DNA from: Cryptomeria japonica
Lineage: Eukaryota > Streptophyta > Pinopsida > Cupressales > Cupressaceae
Direction: 5' to 3'
DNA: 64,000 nucleotides
NCBI RefSeq assembly: GCF_030272615.1
Contig: NC_081410.1
Location: forward strand, 123,437,640-123,501,639
Shown piece after piece: positions 44,650 to 56,466 of the stretch (position 1 is the first letter of the stretch; each line of letters begins with the position of its first letter). Position numbers and translations under genes: made by a program. The notes below the pieces were generated by a model that was not told the DNA's origin, made no database searches, and was given only the letters and a program-made list of their open reading frames with translations.

Positions 44650-46024
44650 CCATTATTGAAAGCTAAATTGATTGTCCAATGTAGAGAGTTGATCTAAAGA
44701 AACCCTAGTTAAGGCTTCTTCTTCATCATGAGATCCATCAATAGGCACATGATTAGGATGGGAAGAATTAGCATGATCCTCATTGAAGAAGTCATTCAAA
44801 TTAGGCTCCTTCTCCTCGGTAATTAAACCTTGGGAAGCCTTAATTCTAATGCTTCATCTAATGGGGATAGGATAGGTAGGACTAATAGTTGTAAAACTCA
44901 TGCACTAGAGGGAAAAATTAAATTTTGAATTGTGGAACAAAGCTTGCAAAATTGACTAATGCAAAATTCAAGAAAATAATGATAACATAATTTGAACTTT
45001 GTTGTTGAAGGAGGATGACACAATTTCCAAAAATGAAAGGAAATTGAAATTTTTTAAATTAGGGCCAAGGGAGTACCACTTAATTTAAAATTAGAATTTA
45101 AAATCAGGGCAGACAATAAATAACCTCTTAATTTTAAAAAATTTCTTGAAAGTTGAAATGTTGAATTTTGAAGGTATTTTCGATTTAGAGGGATCAAAAA
45201 TCGATAAAATCAGCCAATCGTTTGGATTTAAGCTAGTAAATACAATTATAACAATCTCCCAAAATTTTGGGAAAAAAGTCGAGGATTGTGGCGGAAACGC
45301 ACATGGTCCGACCAATTTTTTTCAAAATTTTTAGGGATTGATATTACGATGATTTTAAAGCTAACCTCAAAAAATTGGCAAATTTTACGATCTCTAGATG
45401 GGCGAAATGAAGGCACAAATGTGAAAATAGGACCCTATTAGGGTTTTGAAGAAAAAAAGGTATTGAATTGCAATTTTGAAAAGGGTCAAACCTAATGGAT
45501 AGGGACACCTTGGAAAATGTTTAGAAATCTGAATGTAAATGAAATTGATTTGAAACTCACACAAAATCCAATTAATTTTAAAAATTAGGTTTTGATGACC
45601 TAACCACTTAATTTTGAAATTTGAATTTTGGGAAAAAGGGGGGAAATCAAAAATTTGAATTGTTGGATTACAGACAAATCTGAGAACACTCAAAAACTTG
45701 AAAATTAAATGGAAATCCAATTTTTTGCACAAGTTCAAGATGATTTTTAAAAATTATTGTTTTAACAAGTAACCTTTTTAATTTTTGTAAATTTTAATTA
45801 CAAATTGAACAAGACAATGAGGAAATTGAATTTGACAATCAAAACAATTTTTCAGATCTAAGATAACCATAAGCAATTTTTACAAATCACAAGTTCAATT
45901 TTAATTTTAAAAACTAGGGTTTTTAATGAATTAACCACTAAGTTTGTAGAAAGTTGAAACTTGTAAATGAAAAATATGCAATGTTGTTCAAAGGAAAGCA
46001 TGCAAGACATCGGGTTCACCAAAA
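44650..46024 (-). other. 5' leader of the non-autonomous element with PBS-like site
   Basis: AT-rich, non-coding. The PBS-like tggtgaacccgatgtc (minus strand, 46021-46006) abuts the LTR. The segment from about 45300 to 46024 is the reverse-complement counterpart of 58707-59400 in the second copy, which is why it is counted as element leader. Confidence 0.65.
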
Positions 46025-47242
46025 TGTAATGGTGGGAAAATGGTGAATGATAAATAAAGAAGAGAAACTACCCTTTCTCTCAAAGAGAAATCAATTACCA
46101 TTCAAGCACTTTTCACCATTACATTAGGAAGGGGGAGAAGGATAATTCACTAGATCCAATTTCCCCACAAGAAGATGGTAGATTGAATTCTAAATGAATT
46201 GGGAATGTTAAGTTGATCCACTCTTCCTTGTTTGATTTAAAAAGGAAATGAATTGATTTATGTAGTGCAAAAGTGACAAAGAATTGATTATAACTTGAGA
46301 TCAGAATATGGGATGAAGCTGTGCACCTGGATCTAGTAGTAAAATGTTGATAAGAAGTCACCCTACGAATTTGAGGAAAAATTCTTCGGACTGTGGCGAG
46401 AATGAAACAGTCCTCCAAAAAATCCACAAAATGAAAAGGGTTTTTCCACCTCTGCAAATGAAGCCTGAATTTAAAGTACAACTATGCACCTGCAACCTAC
46501 ACACATAAAAGAGAGGAAAATGGGTTGGGATTGGGGGTTTTCCTTTAGGTCAAACCCCAATTTTGGAATTAACCAAGTAATGAAAGAAAGTACTTGCAAG
46601 TAGATGTAAATGAAAGACTAAATTATAAATCACCTCAAGGGAGGTTGTAGTAGCAATGTTGATAGAAATTCTTGTGTGGAATTGTACGTTGGAATCAATC
46701 TCCTCTTCGATGATTGAATCCTTGACTTGAATGCAACACCTAGCCTTGAATGGAGACTTGAGAATACTCAATGCTGGAAAAGAATGCTTGAATGCTCTTG
46801 AATGCTTGATTTCTTGTGAATTTCCCATTCATCCAACTTATGCAAATGAGAGGACGAATGCTCCATTAAATACATGTTGGTGGATTTGAATTTCATCAAG
46901 GGCCAACATCGAGGGAGTTTCCCGCCTGAGGCACAACCCACAATGCATTCTCTAGGAAGGGTCCTGCCCCAAATTAGGGCAGGGATAGGGGCGCCACACC
47001 CCTATCCTAGGAGGACAAGGGTGCCACACCCCTATCCAAGGGGGGGAAATGGCGCCACGCCCCTATCCGACCCCTTTCTCCTAGGTAGAATGTAGTCGCA
47101 GTGATGCAGAGGCTAAGGAAGAAGTTGTTTCTACAAGCCGAGCACTCTCCAGTCTCTGATCAGGTTAGAGGATTTGAGTTCACATGCATGAGGACCCTAA
47201 TGCAGTCGATAATTGCTAGGTTCATAATTTTATGACAATACA
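46025..47242 (-). repeat. 5' LTR of the non-autonomous element
   Basis: 1218 bases, TG...CA on the minus strand. It contains three to four GC-rich minisatellite units (gccacacccctatcc plus ag/gg spacers) at about 46977-47075. Confidence 0.85.
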
Positions 47243-48469
47243 AGATGATGCCAAACCAACATAGAAACTCGATCATAGGTGGATGTCGACAAGGATGATA
47301 GGTAGAAACCAAGTGGTGAGCATGTAGAGGTCGGTGAAGTATTCATCGATGTAGTAGTCAACAAGAAGGTCAGCTTTAATGAAGAACCCAAAAATAATGG
47401 GAGGATGGCAGAATGTTGCGGCTCAAGTAAGACAAGGTGGCAAGGTGATTAACTCACCTTACAAGACAATATGATCTTTGTACCCATCTACCAAAGGAAA
47501 TAGTCGAGCCATTAATGGTGATTGATAGAGAAACACAAATAAGCATGTTATAGTCATCCAAATATAGAAAATGCATGTTGGAAAGCTAGGTGTTGGTGGT
47601 GCTGATTGATGACATGTAGATCATCATTCCATAAAAGAAGATCTGATCAGATTTGATACAGATTGAATTGGAGGAAGAAAACCCTAGCACACCACCATTT
47701 GAATGATGCCTTTGGTAGGAACATTCAGAAATAAATATGTGAACTTGAGATTGAAGAGGATTGATGCTAGATACGAGGAGTGAAAGAAAAGAGATCCTGA
47801 GCAATAAGAAAGACTATCTTCCTAAGAGTTATTTCTTAGAGAGTTTGAGTGTGTGTTAGCAGACTGAACCGGTGAGAGGGTCTAACTGATAGAGATAGAG
47901 TAACTGGTTAATTGTTACAGTCTTAATAGTCAAGTGTACCAGTAAGGAGTGATTGGTTAGGAAGGAATCCAAGAGTGACACTTTGAAGTGTGAGGCTTAG
48001 GAAAAGAGAAGAAAGGCTGAGAGTAACCGGTGAGTGATCAAAGAGAGTAATATGATAACCGATAGTTTCAGAACTAGTGAAGAAGAGGAGGTTATTAACC
48101 AACAGACATACATTGATCAAGTGTTGCAAAACTCATTTGAAAGTAGGTGCTATCATTGCATTATATTACACCGAGTTGGTGCCCTAAATTATTGTAATCT
48201 GATTATTTCATTATGAGGCTGGATTGGATTGGAGCACTAGACTCCAACAACATTTCTCACTGAGGTTTTTCCCATATTGGGTTTTCCTCATATATACCAG
48301 TGTCATGTGATGTTTGTTTATGTGATTGCATTGTGAAGTCTTGCATTATCTCATCGGTAGGTTTACTTGTGTTTGCTTTACTAGCCACTACTGACTCTTT
48401 GGATCAAAAGGTTAAATAGTTTTGAAACCCTTGATTCACCCCCCTCTCAATGGTACCTTATGTTCAACA
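47243..48469 (+). repeat. 5' LTR of the nested copia, right piece
   Basis: Starts with the second agatg and runs to ttcaaca. It is parallel to about 53010-54378. It includes a single copy of the gttggtgccctaaatt region that is expanded into a 38-bp tandem repeat in the 3' LTR. Confidence 0.8.
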
Positions 48470-48471
48470 AT

Positions 48472-48482
48472 TGGTATCAGAG
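48472..48482 (+). other. PBS of the nested copia, initiator-Met type
   Basis: tggtatcagag two bases after the LTR end. Confidence 0.8.
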
Positions 48483-48543
48483 ACTAGGTTCCCAGTTGTA
48501 TAAATATTTCTCTAGCTTGGGTAGATTCTAGTGAAAGAACACA

Positions 48544-49368
48544 ATGAAAAGAAATGAGTCTGCCTCCTCAAAAGTTCCCATGTTTTATGGATCTAACTAT
48601 GCCTTCTAGAACAGAAGAATGGAGACCTAAATTTCCTCTCTTGGTTTTGATGTGTTGATGTATGTCAAGAATGGGTATATTGTCCCTAGTGTTCCTCCCA
48701 CTTATCTAAATACTAAGAATGCAAAGGATAAACATGTTATCTTAAGTGGGCTGTCAGATAATGAGTTTGTCAAAGTCATGCACTATGCATCTACCAAGGA
48801 GAGTTGGGATAAATTGCAAAGATTATTTGAAGGAGATGCCAAAGTCAAAGAGGCCAAGCTATAATCACTATTAGGTCATCTTGAAGGTATCAAGATGAAA
48901 GATGAAGAAAAGATTTCAGACTACCTTCATAGAGTAGATGAAACCGTGAACACCATCAAAGGACTTGGAGAAGAAATTGCTGATGAGGTTATTGTCAAGA
49001 AGGTACTTAGATCTCTCACATCTAAGTATGATACTAAGGTTTCTACCATAGAGGAAGCCAAGGATCTGAAGACCTTCACAATGGATGAGCTATTTGGCTC
49101 TCTGACAACCTATGAGATGAGAACAATCAGCGAAGCACCCTCAAGGAAAGAGGTAGCGTTCAACTCCACTAAAAAGGGCAAGGTAGAGGTTGCTCATAAA
49201 GGATCTAGTGAAGACTTGGATGTAGAGGTAGAAAACTTTGTCAGAAAGCTCAAGAGAGGATCCAGAAAGTATAAAGGGAAGTTACCACTCAAATGCTTCA
49301 ACTGTGGTAAAGTTGAACACTTTGCTGCAAAATGTCCTTATAATAAAACCAGTGGAGATGAGAAATGA
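48544..49368 (+). pseudogene. Nested copia gag with CCHC knuckle
   Basis: From MKRNESASSKVPMFYGSNY; stops near 48610, 48628 and 48862, otherwise one frame. Gag blocks SWDKLQRLFEGDAKVKEAKL, LGHLEGIKMKDEEKISDYLHR and VKKVLRSLTSKYDTKVSTIEE are typical of plant copia. The knuckle CFNCGKVEHFAAKC lies near 49290-49335. A TGA at 49366 follows. Confidence 0.8.
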
Positions 49369-49899
49369 AGTTTTGGCAGATCTACCAGTAAAGACAAAGA
49401 AAGGAATGTCTATCGGCAAGGAAGAAGAGGCTACGAGAAGTAGAACAACCTATATACTATTGAAGATGATGCCACAAATGAAGAAAGAGAATCAAAAGAT
49501 GACTACCATGAGAATGAAAGAGAAGTTAATCTCTTTATGGCACTAGATGAACCGGTTGATGAAGATGAGGAAGAAGAACACATTGAAGCCAAAGTGGATC
49601 TAGAAGGTGAGCTCATATGTTTTCTTGAGGAGTTAAGTAAAACTAGAAGAGAGCTCAAGAAAGTCAAACTTGCTGCAACAGAAGAACAAGATCACTTGAA
49701 GCAATCCCTGGATGAGTCCAATCAAGTTATCTCTAACTTAAAACTCCAACTGGAAGAAGCCAAGAGGATATGTGAAGTTATATCCTCTGATCTAATGAAC
49801 AAGGAAAAGGAGCATCAAGATCTAGAAGCAAAAATAGTGAAGCTCAAAAAAGAGATTGAAAAGAGTAAGGATGAACTAAAAAATGAGGAGCAAATATGA
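49369..49899 (+). pseudogene. Acidic and coiled-coil extension of the copia gag
   Basis: Same frame as gag. An acidic stretch (DEPVDEDEEEEHIEAK) is followed by about 100 residues of clear heptad pattern (LEELSKTRRELKKVKLAA ... LKKEIEKSKDELKN), then TGA at 49897. Long coiled coils between gag knuckles occur in some plant copia lineages. The stretch to 50259 reads on in the same frame with several stops. Confidence 0.65.
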
Positions 49900-50259
49900 G
49901 GGTAGCACAAAAGCCTTAGACAATATGTTGAGAAAATAGAAGCAATCTAAAGATACTGGTGGCTTAGGATTTGAAGAAGGACAAAGTTCAAATAGCAAAG
50001 ACACATCCAGTAAGGAGATATAGTTTACTTCTTCTAGTGAAGGTGAAGAAAAGAAAACATTCACAGTAAGAAAGGATATTGGTAAGAAGACTTATGCAAA
50101 ATCTGTTAGAAACCATCAGGCAAACCAATATACATAATCAATGAACTGAAGTCCACACTTAATGTAACAAAATGTAGATCTGAGGAGAAATGAAAGGGTT
50201 GATCATGAAGGATTCACTAGAGTTAGCAGCATGAAAGGAAGACCCCCGGTGGTACATCT

Positions 50260-50904
50260 ATGTTTGCAGTACCAAGGCAACCTATCTGGTATGTTCCAAA
50301 CTTTCATGGTTATTGTTACCGGTGTAACAAATTTGGATATAGGTTAGCTAATTGTAGATTAACAAATAAGCCCACTATAAGTTATGAAAGTAGAAATCCT
50401 TTTAATGCACTCTGGGATATGGATGTTGTCTGTTATCGGTTTAATGGATTTGGTCATGGGAGTTTTGAATGTAGGAAGAGTAAACCAGTGTCCTACAATA
50501 GTTTCAAAGATTCATCTTTCAAAGTAAATGTGAAATACTATAACTGTCAAGAGTTTGGACATATAGAAAAGCTTTGTAGGAATAGGAAAATCGGGCAGAA
50601 CAGGACAGCTCTTGATCAAGAACTGGTAGTCAAAACGGAGCACAAAATTGTAGCTGATAAGAAGAAGGAAACTCAAACGGTTTGGGTTGAGAAAAAAAAG
50701 GACAAAGTAGAATCAAGTCTGATAGTGCAAACTACCCTACATGCTGAAAGAAGAAATTTATGGGTTGTAGATAGTGGTTGTTCCAACCACATGGCCGGTG
50801 ATAAAAATAAATGTATCAAACTTGAAGACTGGAATGGTGGCTCGGTAAGGTTTGGAAACAACTCATCTATCAAGATAAAGGGAAAAAGGTACTCTAAATA
50901 TTGA
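50260..50904 (+). pseudogene. Three further zinc knuckles and protease of the nested copia
   Basis: Same frame as gag. Knuckle-like units: CYRCNKFGYRLANC (intact Cys, His replaced by Tyr), CYRFNGFGHGSFEC (second Cys lost) and a degenerate YYNCQEFGHIEKLC. Then the protease site LWVVDSGCSNHMAGD (about 50760). A frameshift near 50890 ends it; the continuation to about 51095 (YYVEGLKHNFLTVSQMCDNGY) is readable in another frame. Confidence 0.7.
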
Positions 50905-51115
50905 TGGAAAACTAAAAGCACATGATGTGTATTACGTGGAAGGCTTGAAGCACAATTTTTTGACTGTGAGTCAGATGTGTGACAATGGATATAAATTCAC
51001 CTTTGATTCTACTGGTTGCCAAATAAAGAAAGAGAGTATGGGTCAGGTTGTAGTTGAAGGTAAGAGGACAGATGGTAATGTATATAATTTGAAATAATGT
51101 TTTGAATCCTAATAT

Positions 51116-51989
51116 ATGCTGGGACAAGTGGATGAAAGCTGGTTGTGGTACAAAAGATTAGGCCACATAAATTTTGATAACTTAGTTGTAGTAAGAAAAA
51201 AGGGTTGTGTGAGAAACATACCACCCATCATCAAACCGGTAAGAACTTTTTGTGATGAATGTGTGAAAGGAAAGCAGACTAAGGTGAGCTTCAAGACAAA
51301 AGAACACAGCACTTCAAGACCACTTGAACTAGTGCATACAGATCTACGTTGTTCGACTAAGACAAGAGCTCTTGCCGGTAAAAGATATTTTATGCTATTC
51401 ATTAATGACTATTCAAGAATGACATGGGTCATTTTCCTACAAGATAAATCATAGGCATTTGACAAATTCAAGATCTTTCAGAAGATGGTAGAGAAGGAAA
51501 GTGGGTGCAAGCTGAAATGCTTAAGATCAGGCTGAGATGGAGAGTTCACATCAAATGAGTTTGAAGATTATTGTGAAAGACATGGAATCAGAAGGAAATA
51601 TTCAGGAAAGGAAGAACGGGATAGTCAAGGAGATGGCCAAAACCATGTTAAATGAGGCAAGTTTGTTGGACATGTATTGGAAGGAAGCAGTTCATACTGG
51701 TGCATATACCTTGAACCGGGTTCAACTAAGAACAAATAGCAGAATGACACCTTATGATTTGTGGTATGACCGGAAATCATCAGTCATGTACTTTAAAGTA
51801 TTTGGAAGCAAGTGTTTTATCAAGAGAGATATGGATGGTTTAGGCAGTTTTGATTTCAGGAGTGATGAAGGGATCCTCCTTGGTTACTCAACTAATAGTA
51901 AGGACTATAAATTATACAACAAAATACTAAGAAGAGTCATTGAGAGTGTGCATGTAAGAGTTGATGAGGATATGCATAAAGGAAGATAA
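51116..51989 (+). pseudogene. Nested copia integrase
   Basis: Zinc region with LWYKRLGHINFDNL and CDECVKGKQ (about 51145-51280), then D in ELVHTDLRC (about 51335). The second catalytic region reads CLRSG then a stop in place of the usual acidic residue (about 51525). A frameshift follows, then NGIVKEMAKTML, YTLNRVQLRTNS, FKVFGSKCF and LLGYSTNSKDYKLYN. It is inactive. Confidence 0.75.
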
Positions 51990-52259
51990 ACACAAGTAAA
52001 CTGGTATGATGATTCCGGTGATGAAGGTGAAGAAGCTCGGTCAGACAATGAACCAGAAGAAGCATCCAATAAAGTCCCTAACTGGTATGTGCAGAAAAAA
52101 CACCCGGAAGACCATATTTTAGGTAATAAGAGTGATGGTGTGTAGACTAGGAGAAGACTTGACCATAATGATTTACAAGTCAATTTATGCCTCATAAATG
52201 AAGTAGAACCTAAAATATTCAATGAGGCCAGCAAAATTCAGAAATGGATGGATGCCATG

Positions 52260-52890
52260 GAAGAAGAGCACCAAAATTTAGAAATGGAATAAGATGAATG
52301 AAGAAGATAAAATCATTAGGCATAAAGCTAGACTTGTGTGCAAGGGTTACTCTCAAGTAGAGGGCATTGATTTTGAAGAAACATTTGCATCGGTAGCTAG
52401 ATTAGAAGCAATTTTTTAGAATGTTTCTAGCTTTTTCAGCCTATAAGGGTTATAAGGTATATCAAATGGATGTAAAATTTATGTTAATGGAAATTTGGAA
52501 GAAGAAGTGTACGTGGAGAAACTGGAAAGGTTTCTGCTACATGATGATGAAACCTTTGTGTGTTGATTGAAGAAAGCCTTGTATGGTTTAAAGTAGGCTC
52601 CTAGAGCATGGTTTTCAAGGCTAGATCAGTACTTGAAGGAGCAAGGATTAAACAAGGGGAGTGTTGACAACAATCTATGCATCAAGGCAGATGGAAATCA
52701 CATAATCATTGTGGTTGTGTATGTAGATGACTTCATTTTTGGAGGCAACAAGGACACTCTTGCAAAGATTTTGCTAATCAGATGTAGTCATAATGTGAGA
52801 TGTCAATGCTTGGAGAATTGACATACTTCCTTGGTTTGTAGATATCACAACTAGATAAAGGCATCTTTATCTCAAAAACCAAGTATGCAA
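52260..52890 (+). pseudogene. Nested copia reverse transcriptase, truncated
   Basis: Readable blocks: [23 protein letters not shown], a broken QMDV block, ALYGLK then TAG, and an intact VVVYVDDFIFGGNKDT active site near 52715. RT ends abruptly near 52890, where the sequence switches into the LTR at aagaggtcag, a short match to the LTR that suggests a microhomology deletion. RNase H is absent. Confidence 0.75.
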
Positions 52891-54378
52891 AGGACAAAGA
52901 AGAGGTCAGCACATATGATGGTCCACCGATGAAGTTAGGTTATACTGATAAGGTGAGTTGAACCGATAGTTAGTCTTGGTTGGTGAAGGATGTCAAATCA
53001 ACATAGCAGACTAAAGATGGTGTCAAACTGACATAGCAAACTGAGCATAGGTGGATGTTGACAAGGATGATAGGTGGAAACCAAGTGGCAAGCACATAGA
53101 AGTCGGTGAAGTATTCATCGACATAGCAGTCAACAAGTAGGTCAGCTTTAATGAAGAACTCAAAAATCATGGGAGGATGGAAAAATGTTGTGGTTCGAGG
53201 AAGACAAGGTGAAAAGGTGATTGAACTGACCTTGCAAGATAATCTGATCTTTGTACCCATTTGCCAAAGGAAACAACCGAGCTATTAATGGCGATTGACA
53301 GAGAAATGCAAAAAAGAATGTTGCAGTCATCCAAATATAGAAAATACACATTGGAAGGAGAGGTGTTGTTGGTGTTGATTGATGACATGCAGATCATCAT
53401 TCTATAAAAGTAGATCCGATCAGATTTGATACAGATTGAGTTGGTGGAGGAAAACCCTAGCACACCACTATTTGAATGATGCCTTTGGTGGGAACATTAA
53501 AAAATAAATATGTGAGCTCAATATTGAAGAGGATTGATGCTAGATGCGAGGAGTGAAAGAAAAGAGAGCTTGAGAAAGAAGAAATACTATCTACCTAAGA
53601 GTTATTTCTTAGAGAGTTTGAGTGTGTGTTAATAGGCTGAACCTGTGAGAGCGTCTAACCGGTAGAGACAGAGTAACCGGTAAACTATTATAGTCTTAAC
53701 AGTCAAGCGTATCAGTAAGGAGTGATTGGTTAGGAAGGCATCTAAGAGTGACACTATGAAGTGTGAGACTTAGAGAAAGAGAAGAAAGGCTAGGAGTAAC
53801 TGGTGAGTGATTAGAGAGAGTAATCTGATAACCAACAGTGTGAGAACTAGTGAAGAAGAGGAGGTTGTTAACCACTAGACATCCATTAATCAAGTGTTGC
53901 ATAACTCATTTGCAACTAGGTGCTATCATTGCATTAAAATTGTATTGCATTGTATTACACTGAGTTAGTGCTTGGTGCAGGGGTTGGTGCTCCTTGGGTA
54001 GGTTCCCTAAATCAGTAGGGGTTGGTGCTCCTTGGGTAGGTTCCCTAAATCAGTAGGGGTTGGTGCTCCTTGGGTTAGTTCTCCTTGGGTTGGTTCCCTA
54101 AATTATTATAATTGGATTGTTTCATTGTGAGGTTGGATTGGAGTAGTAGACTCCAATAGCATTTCTCACCGAGGTTTTTCCCATATTGGGTTTTCCTCGT
54201 ATATATTGGTGTCATGTGATATGCCTTTATGTGAATGCATTGTGAAGTCTTGCATTATCTCACCGGTAGGTTTACTTGTGTTTGCTTTGCTAACCGATAC
54301 TCACTCTTAGGATCAAAAGGTTAAAGAGTTTTAAAACCATTGATTCACCCCCCTCTCAGTGGTACATTATATTCAACA
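52891..54378 (+). repeat. 3' LTR of the nested copia, 5' truncated
   Basis: Parallel to 39340-39466 plus 47248-48469; the first ~190 LTR bases are missing. It carries a 38-bp tandem expansion at 53980-54100. It ends attcaaca, followed by TSD gacat. Confidence 0.8.
53980..54100 (+). repeat. 38-bp tandem repeat in the 3' LTR
   Basis: Two full units (53980-54017, 54018-54055) starting ggggttggtgctccttgg, plus a partial, internally altered third unit. The 5' LTR has a single unit, so the expansion arose after or during insertion. Confidence 0.85.
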
Positions 54379-54491
54379 GACATAATGGATTGTTTTAGTG
54401 GAGCCAAATACTACACAAAGATAGACTTGAAGAGTGGATATCATCAGATCGGAATCAGAGAAGGAGATGAGTGGAAGACAACATTCAAGAC
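54379..54491 (+). pseudogene. gypsy reverse transcriptase, second piece
   Basis: Resumes after the TSD with [20 protein letters not shown] and [18 protein letters not shown], the first catalytic-Asp region of Ty3/gypsy RT (IDLKSGYHQ). It is cut at 54491 by a small LTR element. Confidence 0.8.
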
Positions 54492-54820
54492 TATTAGAGT
54501 TATCTTTTATTAGCTAATAATTATTTATTTAATTATTAGTCTATTATACTCTATGCTTATGCTAAACTTAGGAATCTTATAATTCTTTAGGGTTTTCTCC
54601 TTTAGGGTTTCGAGTATCCTCTTATAAGGATTCTCGCTTTGTATTTTCATAACTACGGTAATTATTGAATTGCATTCTTGTTGCACAATCAATATGCCTC
54701 CTCTTTTCTGGATCTATGAATTCTAGCCTCCATAGCTTTTTTTCTTCTCTCTTTCTATGATAGGTTTGCATTCAAGTGATCTTTGGGAGTTGTAGAGTTG
54801 ATTTTTCCTCAACTTCAATA
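54492..54820 (+). repeat. 5' LTR of the small element
   Basis: 329 bases, direct repeat of 56467-56786, ending cttcaata before the PBS-like tract. Confidence 0.8.
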
Positions 54821-56466
54821 TGGTATAGAGTAAAAATAATAATTAAAAATTTTTTTGGCAGTTTTACGGCTTGCCTAGGCCAATCTGGACTCCGCCAGCC
54901 ACCGGCGGTTTGTTAACTGCCGGTGCCATCCCTCACAATCTATGTGGGCAATCTGGGAGACGCCAACAGCTTGGGCCCCGCCAGCAATCCAAGAGCTGCC
55001 AACAACTCAGGCCCCGCTAGTAGCCAACAACTAGGAGCCGCTAGCCACTTGGGACCAGCCCGTCGTCGCCGCCGCCCGAAAACTTGCCTGGCACCTTGAA
55101 ACCCTGCCAGCTACCCACCACTGAACCGTTGCCCAACCACCACCTCCCTGCCACTAGTAGGGGGGTATGGTTTTTTTAAGGGTTTTAATAGGCTAGTGGT
55201 TTTTTCCCCATAACTTGGGAAAATGGAGTCATTTTTTGCAAAACCTTATATCATCGGAAAGATATTTCCAATCTCTATCCAGATTTGGAGGTTTGAACTT
55301 TTTCTTTTTCTTTTTTGATGATATTTTTTTTTGTCAAAGCCAATGGTTATTTTTTGCACTCCGGGAGACATAACTTGAGCATCCGAACTCCATTTTTTGA
55401 AAACTTCATATCATTGGAAAGCTTGTTCTATGTACTTTTCAGTCATATGAGTTTTCTTTCTAGATTTTGATTCAAGTATATTTTATTCATTTTTTTGCTT
55501 TTCAGCACTCTAGTGAATATCTTGGATGTTTCAGGTCCTGGGATGTCTCTCTTTGAGTAGGATGCCTAGGCTTTGGCTGTTCTTTGTGTTTCCAGTCTTT
55601 TGTCTCTTCTGATTATTGTAGCATTTTATTTATACAAATACACTAAGATAAAGTGCCATCATACATTGCATACTTGGGATCTTGCACATCTTGTGTCTTA
55701 TTATACATGCACTACTTATAAAATGTCATGGGGGGGTTGATGTTCTCCTTCATTTTCCATCTACCTTTGTCACATGAGTGTTCCTTCCATGACATTATCC
55801 TCATGATGTGTGTCAAGTGAGTGTTCTTTCCACAACACTATGTACTTTCTCTGCATCTTCGATGTTCCTAGTTCTTCGTCATACAGTTCTTGTTGGCCAT
55901 TCTTTTCAATGTACCTATCCCTCTCCCTTTTTCAGAATTATGGGGAGGTTTGTCATGTTGTTCTAATGCTTCCTTGGTTCAATTGATCAACTCTTCAGGA
56001 TTTTGTGTTTCATGCCATCTGTATCTTTGAGTTCAGTTTTTTGCCTTTATTTGCCATTTAATTCGACTAGTGTCATTTGGGGGAACTCATGCATATTACA
56101 GTCTTCTCAACTTGGTCATGTTCTATTTTAGTGGAGGTTCTTCAGATCATTAGTTACTCTTCGACAATGGTTGCAGCTATTTCATGCTTCAGTGGTATTC
56201 TTCTACTTTTTTTTGTTCCTATCTTCTAGAACACTCTTGTTTGGAGGCTTCTTAGTCCTTCACTTGAGCTTTCATCTCTTCTTTGAGAGGAGTTTTGTTC
56301 CCATAGGGTTTTCTCCTTTTTCTCCACTTTACAGAGATTTTATTATACTTACTTACCTCATCAAACCTAGTTGTTGAGACCCATTGTTGCTTTCTTGCAT
56401 TTTTTACATGTTTTTTTAGTTCTTAGTTGCTTTTTAGCTACTCCCTAAGTTCATCTTAAGGGGGGG

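Larger units (their letters stand above)
39467..47242 (-). mobile_element. Non-autonomous Tat-like Ty3/gypsy element (gag-protease only)
   Basis: LTRs are 39467-40667 and 46025-47242, with TSD agatg on both sides. On the minus strand: 5' LTR (47242-46025), a PBS-like tggtgaacccgatgtc (46021-46006), about 1.3 kb of AT-rich leader, gag (44649-42927), a protease-like remnant (about 42926-42467), a Pro-rich frame and a small unknown frame (to 41463), PPT, and 3' LTR. No RT, RNase H or integrase motif is present anywhere between the LTRs, so the element would need enzymes from a partner. A second copy of the family lies at 57488, on the other strand. Confidence 0.85.
39161..54378 (+). mobile_element. 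Ty1/copia element with an element nested in its 5' LTR
   Basis: Bounded by TGTTGGCATT (39161) and attcaaca (54378), with TSD gacat at 39156-39160 and 54379-54383. The 5' LTR is 39161-39466 plus 47248-48469; the interruption at 39467-47242 is another LTR element with its own TSD (agatg). The PBS tggtatcagag starts at 48472, gag at 48544, and pol remnants run to about 52890. A deletion then joins mid-RT directly to the interior of the 3' LTR, removing the rest of RT, RNase H, the PPT and the first ~190 LTR bases. Without the nested element it would be about 7.4 kb. Confidence 0.85.

Noticed and set aside
56171-56377. Small hydrophobic protein in the small LTR element
   Set aside because: Phe/Leu-rich because the DNA is T-rich; no other support.
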